This document shows, one piece after another, positions 44,418 through 49,331 of a stretch of DNA of 49,331 bases. The notes below the pieces were generated by a model that was not told where the DNA came from, made no database searches, and worked only from the letters and a program-made list of their open reading frames with translations. The DNA is from an uncultured Halomicronema sp. (GTDB lineage: Bacteria > Cyanobacteriota > Cyanobacteriia > Phormidesmidales > Phormidesmidaceae). The stretch spans positions 1 through 49,331 of the forward strand of contig CALCCA010000208.1 in NCBI GenBank assembly GCA_937899725.1, written 5' to 3'. The stretch's first letter is position 1. Each line of letters opens with the position of its first letter. The position numbers were made by a program, and so were the translations under genes.

Positions 44418-45674
44418 CTATGAATGAGGCCCTAAAACGACCGTAAATGGATCTTCCAGGTACTGCTGAGCCACCGTCTGAACCATATCTTCCGTAACGG
44501 CGCGAATCATGTCTTGAAAGACCGCGTCAAACTCAACGCCGAGCCCAAGCACTTCGTACCAACCGAGCAGTTGCCCCAGCTGAGCATTAGTTTGCTTACC
44601 CAAGGCATATTGGCCCAGCAGCTTGTTTTTCGACGCCTGCAGTTCTGCTGCCGTCAGACCCACGTTCCCTAAGCGCTCGATTTCGGTTCGTAGTCCCTCT
44701 AGGGCAATGGTCTGATTATCTGGCGCAGTGCCCATGTGACCGACAAACTGCGAGAGCCCCAACCGCGTTGGATAGAACGCCGATACGTCATAGGCCAGGC
44801 CGCGTTTTTCGCGCAGTTCGACAAACAAACGACTGGAGAGGCCACTACCCAAATAGGTGCTGATCAGCTTCAGCGGCGCATAGGCAGCGTCTTTGACCGA
44901 AGGGGTTTGGTAGCCCACAATCACGACAGACTGGTTAGTTTCTTGAGCGATCGCGGTATGGGTGGCAGCGGTCGGCACCGCCGGATAGTTCAGTGGCGGT
45001 AGCGGGTGCGCAGGCCCGGCCCAATCACCAAAATTCTGATCGGCCAGCGCGATCGCGGCTTCAGTCGTGATACGACCGGCGATCACCATCACGCAGTGGT
45101 CAGGCCGAAAATACGCTTGATGGGCCTCAACCAAATCATCGCGGGTCAGCTGAGTCACAGTCTTTTCAGTGCCAATGCCCGGTAAGCCGTAGGGATGCTC
45201 GCCATACATGGCGGCTCGCAGCGCATTATAGGCCACCGTAAAGGGCTGCTCTTGCATGGAGCGAATGCTCTGCAGCGTCAAGCGCTGCTCTAGACTCAAC
45301 TCGGCTTCAGCAAAACTGGGATAGCGAATGATTTCTGCGGCTAGGGCCAGCATGGGGGCAAAATCAGCCGACACCGTTTTTAAACTGACGAGGCTGTAAT
45401 CAGCGGAGGCATCACTGCCCAAACTGGCCCCAATCGATTCGACCTGCTCGGCAATTTCAAGGGAAGACAAATGCCGGGTGCCCTTGGTGAGCAGAGAAGA
45501 CATCAGACTAAACAATCCAGCCTGCGATCGCGCCTCATGGCCAGTCCCGGCTTTGACTAGCAGCCGCGCCGAGACAATATCTGCCACCGGATTTTCGAGC
45601 ACAATGACCACGAGACCATTGTTGAGCACACGGCGCTGGAGTAAAGGACGGTCAACGGGAGGGGATGAGGTCAT
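44418..45674 (-). CDS. M16 peptidase-like protein, non-catalytic subunit
   Basis: A 418-aa M16 (insulinase/PqqL-type) protein. The zinc motif HxxEH is missing: the corresponding region reads AGLFSLMSSLLTKGT. The substrate-binding Arg/Tyr pair region SSRLFVELREKRGLAYDVSAFY (about 285-305) is kept. This is the pattern of the inactive half of a heterodimeric M16B peptidase, and the active half is encoded 118 nt upstream on the same strand. The ATG at 45674 is used because MTSSPPVDRPLLQRRVLNNGLVV starts the M16 homology; the longer frame adds 16 residues. Confidence 0.85.
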   Translation of the reverse strand: MTSSPPVDRPLLQRRVLNNGLVVIVLENPVADIVSARLLVKAGTGHEARSQAGLFSLMSSLLTKGTRHLSSLEIAEQVESIGASLGSDASADYSLVSLKTVSADFAPMLALAAEIIRYPSFAEAELSLEQRLTLQSIRSMQEQPFTVAYNALRAAMYGEHPYGLPGIGTEKTVTQLTRDDLVEAHQAYFRPDHCVMVIAGRITTEAAIALADQNFGDWAGPAHPLPPLNYPAVPTAATHTAIAQETNQSVVIVGYQTPSVKDAAYAPLKLISTYLGSGLSSRLFVELREKRGLAYDVSAFYPTRLGLSQFVGHMGTAPDNQTIALEGLRTEIERLGNVGLTAAELQASKNKLLGQYALGKQTNAQLGQLLGWYEVLGLGVEFDAVFQDMIRAVTEDMVQTVAQQYLEDPFTVVLGPHS

Positions 45675-45792
45675 AGTTTCAGCAATCAATTCTTTGCGAT
45701 AGGCCGTTCGACACGCCGCCAACTGTCACCAGCGCCCCTCTCAAGATGCCTTAAAGTTGCTCACTCTGCTGCACTAATTTGGCGAGCCCCCA

Positions 45793-47175
45793 TTAAGCCG
45801 TCGGCAAGAGGATCGTCGAAGCGTAGGCATTGGGGGAGAGGAAGCTTTTGGCCAGCGTGGTCATCGACGTGGGCGTGTGGGCTTGAATGCGCGTGGGATA
45901 GCTATAACTCTCCGCTGCCGAGGCCACAACATCGTAATAACCATAGAGCCCTGCCAGCTGCCCCGGCGTTTCGGTCGAAAAGGCAAAGTCGTTAATCAGC
46001 AGGCGCTGGGCTCGTTCTAACTCAGCCGGTGAGACGGGCTGTAGCGCCAAAGTCGAGAGGCGATCGCAAATCAGCGCCTCCACCGCATCGACCCGATCAG
46101 GCTCTAGCCACGCCTGTAACATAAACAGGCTACAGTCACGCTGCAGCGAAAAGCTACCGCCAATATCGAGCACCCACTGCCGCTCTTCGCGCAGCTCTCT
46201 GACGAGGCGAGCACTACGCCCCTCAGCCAACAGCGTCGCCAGAATATCCATGCCACAGGCCGCATTGAGGTCATCGGCCCCCGGCCCCACCCAAGCCATC
46301 AGCAGCCGCGCCTGCTCTAACCGAGGCACCCGCAAAACCTGTCGTCGCACTCCCCACCAGGGTTGAATCTGCCCGGTCTGGCGGGTTGGACGAGAGGCTG
46401 GCGGTGGAAATGAGCGAAACGTTTGTCGCACCAGATCTAGCGTTGGCTCAAGAGCAATGCCCCCGGTGACCACCACCGTCATGCTGGCTGGCTGGTAGTG
46501 GGTTTGATGAAACCGCCGCATTTCGGCAGGCGATCGCTGCAACAACACTTCTGCAGTGCCCAAAACTGGACGACCGTAGGCATGATCAGGAAACACCTGT
46601 TCAGACAATGCCTGAAAAGCAATCCAGTCGGGATCATCTTGAGCCTGGCGGATTTCTTCGAGCACGACCTGGCGCTCACGACCAAATTCGGCATCGGGGA
46701 TAGCCGCCTGGAGCACGAGTTCCGCCAGATCTGGCAGGGCCGTGGGCAGCGCTTCGGCGGCTAAAGCCATATAAAAATGAGCATAGTCATGACTGGTGGC
46801 GGCATTGCTAAAGCCTCCCTGCGTTTCAATCGCGTAGTCAAACATGCCGGGCCGCAAGCGCTGAGTGCCCTTAAACACCATGTGCTCTAAAAAATGAGCC
46901 ATGCCCATCCACTCCACGGGTTCGAGGGCAGCGCCCGCATCGACCCACACATCGGCCACGACCACCGGGGTGGCAGGCATGTGATGATGCACCACGGTAA
47001 GTCCAGTTTCGAGCGGAGTAACGGTGGCCGGAAAGGTGAAGGGAGTAAAAGTCAAAGCAGGGGTTTGAACCGACAGGATATAAGGTTGAGACCGGCTACG
47101 AGGGCTCTGGCGCTCGGCCCCCCGTGGGGTGATACCAACTGCAGCAAGTCTTCCCAAAGAGTGGCTACAACCCAT
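45793..47175 (-). CDS. M16 family zinc metallopeptidase, catalytic subunit
   Basis: A 460-aa peptidase with the inverted zinc motif HFLEH at residues 94-98 (AHFLEHMVFKGT) and the third ligand region RQVVLEEIRQAQDDPD downstream. The M16 domain begins near FTFPATVTPLETGLTVVHH. The ATG at 47175 is preferred over 47304, since the longer frame adds a Cys/Arg-rich stretch unlike the family; even so, the first 35 residues from 47175 look non-conserved, and a TTG start close to the domain cannot be excluded. It pairs with the inactive subunit downstream. It probably degrades small peptides, in the cytosol or periplasm. Confidence 0.85.
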   Translation of the reverse strand: MGCSHSLGRLAAVGITPRGAERQSPRSRSQPYILSVQTPALTFTPFTFPATVTPLETGLTVVHHHMPATPVVVADVWVDAGAALEPVEWMGMAHFLEHMVFKGTQRLRPGMFDYAIETQGGFSNAATSHDYAHFYMALAAEALPTALPDLAELVLQAAIPDAEFGRERQVVLEEIRQAQDDPDWIAFQALSEQVFPDHAYGRPVLGTAEVLLQRSPAEMRRFHQTHYQPASMTVVVTGGIALEPTLDLVRQTFRSFPPPASRPTRQTGQIQPWWGVRRQVLRVPRLEQARLLMAWVGPGADDLNAACGMDILATLLAEGRSARLVRELREERQWVLDIGGSFSLQRDCSLFMLQAWLEPDRVDAVEALICDRLSTLALQPVSPAELERAQRLLINDFAFSTETPGQLAGLYGYYDVVASAAESYSYPTRIQAHTPTSMTTLAKSFLSPNAYASTILLPTA

Positions 47176-47333
47176 CTGCAAGTCGTGAGTGAAGTAGAAA
47201 CAGCTTGAGCACCGACAGAAGCGGAATTTGCCCCTTAACCGTGCGTTCACCGCTAGCCTACCGGATCTTATTCTTTCGCGATAGGGCAGCGAGCGGCTCT
47301 TCACCCTTATTTAAGAAAACGCTGCCGTCATAA

Positions 47334-47367
47334 CAAAATCCCCCTCGGGTCGAGCCCCAGGGGGATT
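47334..47367 (-). terminator. Rho-independent terminator of 6S RNA / purK
   Basis: On the minus strand, AATCCCCCT and AGGGGGATT (47337-47345 with 47359-47367) form a 9-bp stem, extendable inside by GGG/CCC, followed by TTTTG. It lies just past the 3' end of the 6S RNA. Confidence 0.8.
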
Positions 47368-47374
47368 GCAAAAG

Positions 47375-47560
47375 ATGTTCACCGCAGCGCCGTCTTACCT
47401 CAGTTTCCGACCTGGTAGAACCAGGTGGGAATGCTGGCGCCCATTTAAAGTTTCCGAGTACAAGCTCGGTTTACTGCCACGGGCACAACGTGATTCCCTT
47501 GCAAGACAAAGCATAGATCGACAAACAGTATTGGCAGTCACCAACGCCGTAGTGAATCTC
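47375..47560 (-). ncRNA. ssrS: 6S RNA (SsrS/SsaA)
   Basis: A roughly 186-nt minus-strand RNA starting 66 nt after the purK stop. It folds by eye as the 6S rod. The closing stem joins the 5' segment at 47543-47557 to the 3' segment at 47377-47391 over about 14 pairs with G-U pairs and one mismatch. A GTCTTGC/GTAAGAC stem and GGGAAT/ATTCCC and GTGCCC/GGGCGC stems follow. The apical hairpin is CCGAG-CTTGTA-CTCGG. The 3' side of the central bubble holds the hairpin ACCTGG-TTCTA-CCAGGT. Cyanobacterial 6S RNA is known beside purK. It would sequester SigA-type RNA polymerase. The ends are approximate. Confidence 0.85.
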
Positions 47561-47625
47561 TTGTCATCATAACCAACTCTGCCCCGGCGATCGCAAGGGG
47601 ATGCCGCAAATTATTTGGCCGGAGA

Positions 47626-48777
47626 TTACGACTGGGCAGCGGGATACCACAGGCCCTCAATCTGCCGGATGAGCGCGGCACTGTCGTCGCCTGGGGCCAA
47701 ACACACCGTGACATGCCCGAGTTTACGTCCCGGTCGAGCGGCAGGTTTGCCATACCAATACACCTGAGCTTGAGGAATCTGGGCGAGCTGCTGTCGCGGC
47801 TCAGCGTAGTCAGAGGTGGCCGACTCAAACCCCAGCAGGTTCACCATCAGGGCGCGATCGCAGGTCATCCGCACGCGGCCCAAGGGTTGCCCGGTCACCG
47901 CCAAGAGCTGCTGGGCAAACTGCGATGTTTCGCAGGCATCAAGCGTGTAGTGGCCAGAGTTATGGGTGCGGGGAGCCACTTCGTTCACCAGCACCTGATC
48001 GCCTGGCCCGAGGAATAACTCGATGCCCAAAATGCCCACAAAATCTAATCGTTCGATCAGGGTGTGGGCGATCGCCTGCACCGATTCCACGATCGCTGGA
48101 GCAATCTGAGCAGGAGCCAGCACCCGCCGACAGACTTGGTCAACCTGCTGAGTTTCAACAACGGGATAGACGGCAATCTCGCCCTGCACTGAGCGGGCCA
48201 CCATAACGGCCAGCTCTTTTTCAAAGGGAATGAAGGCCTCTAACAACACCGGGGGGCACTCAATCTGCGTCCAAGTTTCGACCAGTTCCGCCGCCGAGCG
48301 CATAACAAAGGTGCCCTGCCCGTCGTAGCCCAGGCGACGGGTTTTCATCACGAGGGGAAAGCCGATGGGAGCCGCGATCGCGGCCACCGCTTCCACTGCC
48401 GTGGTGTCATCCAGCGTCACATAGGGCGGATTGGGCAAATTATGAGTCGCCAAAAACTGTCGCTGTGTGTACTTGTCGAGCAGCGGTGCGAGGGCCGACA
48501 GCTGAGGCCGAAAGATCACGCCCTGCGCCGCTAACGGTTGCAGCGCGTCAAGATTAACAAACTCATTTTCAAAGGTGATGACTTCGCCGCGATCGCTCAG
48601 CTGCTGAGTGCCAGCCACATCCGCGATCGCGGCATGAACCGCCGCTGCCGCAGTGGCCATGGCAGGATCCGTCGGTTGGGGCGTTTGCACCACAATCGAC
48701 AGATCAAGCTTGGGCGCTTCTAACCCCATCATCCAAGCCAGCTGACCACCGCCAATCACCCCCACCGTTTTCGTCAT
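47626..48777 (-). CDS. purK: N5-carboxyaminoimidazole ribonucleotide synthase
   Basis: ATP-grasp enzyme of purine synthesis that carboxylates AIR with bicarbonate. The 383-aa product starts MTKTVGVIGGGQLAWMMGLE (ATG 48777 with GGGAG upstream), with TFENEFVNLDAL, the ATP-grasp core KTRRLGYDGQGTFV and ELAVMVARS, and the C-terminal NEVAPRTHNSGHYTLDACETSQFAQ motif. The upstream frame to 48828 adds 17 non-conserved residues. 6S RNA follows directly on the same strand, so the two are probably co-transcribed in part, as reported for Synechococcus PCC 6301. Confidence 0.95.
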   Translation of the reverse strand: MTKTVGVIGGGQLAWMMGLEAPKLDLSIVVQTPQPTDPAMATAAAAVHAAIADVAGTQQLSDRGEVITFENEFVNLDALQPLAAQGVIFRPQLSALAPLLDKYTQRQFLATHNLPNPPYVTLDDTTAVEAVAAIAAPIGFPLVMKTRRLGYDGQGTFVMRSAAELVETWTQIECPPVLLEAFIPFEKELAVMVARSVQGEIAVYPVVETQQVDQVCRRVLAPAQIAPAIVESVQAIAHTLIERLDFVGILGIELFLGPGDQVLVNEVAPRTHNSGHYTLDACETSQFAQQLLAVTGQPLGRVRMTCDRALMVNLLGFESATSDYAEPRQQLAQIPQAQVYWYGKPAARPGRKLGHVTVCLAPGDDSAALIRQIEGLWYPAAQS

Positions 48778-49331
48778 GACCGCTCTCCCCCTCTTGTCCA
48801 CAGTCCTGAGGACACGTACTCGTAACACTCATGAATGTCACTAGATAAAAGAGTACGGCAACCGGATCTGAAAAAGACGCCGATTTTGTCGGCAGCGCGA
48901 TGACCTGCAGCTAAGTCCGTGACTAAACCGTCAACGATCGATACGAATTGAGCCCGGTAAGTCTGGAGAGGCGATCGCCAAAATTTTGCGAGACCGTCGC
49001 TGCCGTCTTAAACACACCTCGCCCCCCCTCTAAAACCAAATGCGATTGGCATACCGCAGTCACTGGGAAGTTGCCTTTGGCATGCAGCCGTAAGGGAACC
49101 GCGCCCAAATAAAGTACCGGCAAATCCGGTTTCGACTCCGCTCAACCTACGCATCCCGAGAGTTGAGCGGAGTCGAAACTCGTGCCACTGGTACTTGATT
49201 TTCAAGCGCATCCCTAAGTTGGGCCTCACGTTTGGACCTCAACATTCTTTGGCGTGGCATTGAGCATTTAGAAACCAGACTTTATCGGAAATAAGAGAGG
49301 GGTCGATTTAACCCACCATTTCCCCTGATTC
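48778..49331. other. Right-end spacer, no gene
   Basis: 554 nt between purK and the window end. Two short open frames (48923-49123 and 49008-49229, minus) overlap each other and a palindromic repeat, so neither is called. The purK promoter should lie in the first 100 nt. The only structure seen is the inverted repeat at 49112-49196. Confidence 0.5.
49112..49196. repeat. Dispersed palindromic repeat, about 85 bp
   Basis: GTTTCGACTCCGCTCAAC (49129-49146) and GTTGAGCGGAGTCGAAAC (49162-49179) are perfect 18-bp inverted repeats with a 15-nt loop. The outer AAGTACC (49112-49118) and GGTACTT (49190-49196) extend the symmetry across a mismatched stretch. The core resembles the inner repeat of the element at 35381-35524. 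Confidence 0.8.

Noticed and set aside
48923-49229. Two overlapping minus-strand frames near the right end
   Set aside because: They overlap each other and the palindromic repeat; neither resembles a protein family.
1-49331. tRNA, rRNA, CRISPR arrays, transposases, prophage genes
   Set aside because: No T-loop/acceptor patterns, spaced direct repeats, or transposase/phage motifs were recognised by eye; a tRNA or CRISPR program could still find a missed case.

Overview
The window comes from a cyanobacterial chromosome. GCGATCGC octamers (HIP1) are scattered through genes and spacers. The gene content is typical of the phylum: psb32, cruF/cruG, a SigC-type sigma factor, the DUF3727, DUF4346 and DUF3493 families, a KaiB-fold protein, PilT, FO synthase subunit CofG and 6S RNA beside purK. 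The fairly high GC and the protein sequences suggest a Leptolyngbya/Nodosilinea-like filamentous lineage; that placement is inference. No tRNA, rRNA, CRISPR array, transposase gene or prophage was recognised. Most of the window is chromosomal core with short operons.

Layout. 0.5-6 kb: cofG converges on a sensor histidine kinase; next come a KaiB-fold protein and an atypical PilT ATPase, 3 nt apart. 6.2-11.4 kb: rpsB-tsf with a leader hairpin and a strong terminator, an acidic hypothetical protein, a stand-alone RibD reductase domain and a COG3146 acetyltransferase-like protein. 11.5-17 kb: a hexapeptide acyltransferase, a 720-nt gene-poor spacer, a DUF4346 protein, Psb32, and a priA whose conserved N-terminus runs upstream of any normal start codon. 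17.3-20.4 kb: sigC, a GpgS-like glycosyltransferase and a GFA-family protein with a degraded zinc site. 20.7-26.5 kb, minus strand: yqeG, mltG, ruvX-DUF3727, a GNAT protein and an F420 ligase-like membrane protein. 26.9-32.9 kb, plus strand: cruF-cruG (myxol-type carotenoid glycoside synthesis), then an ABC-2 polysaccharide exporter (permease and Wzt-like ATPase) followed by a sulfotransferase. 32.9-37.7 kb, minus strand: a TgpA-like protein whose transglutaminase active site looks dead, a MITE-like palindromic repeat, and the GDYXXLXY-DUF2157 pair. 37.8-42 kb: an MFS transporter, a lipoprotein, a DUF3493 protein and a Ser/Thr kinase. 42-44.3 kb: a sigma-like protein with a C-terminally anchored membrane protein, bounded by a perfect hairpin terminator, then a small zinc-ribbon membrane protein. 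44.4-49.3 kb, minus strand: a catalytic/non-catalytic M16 peptidase pair, and purK followed by 6S RNA. The right end is a spacer with a second palindromic repeat.

The least described items are the sigma-like/membrane protein pair at 42.5-43.9 kb, the KaiB-fold/PilT operon, the apparent pseudo-transglutaminase, the priA start problem, and the rpsB leader hairpin that overlaps its ribosome binding site. Coordinates, motifs and pairings were read by eye. Family names come from recalled consensus patterns and were not checked by database search.
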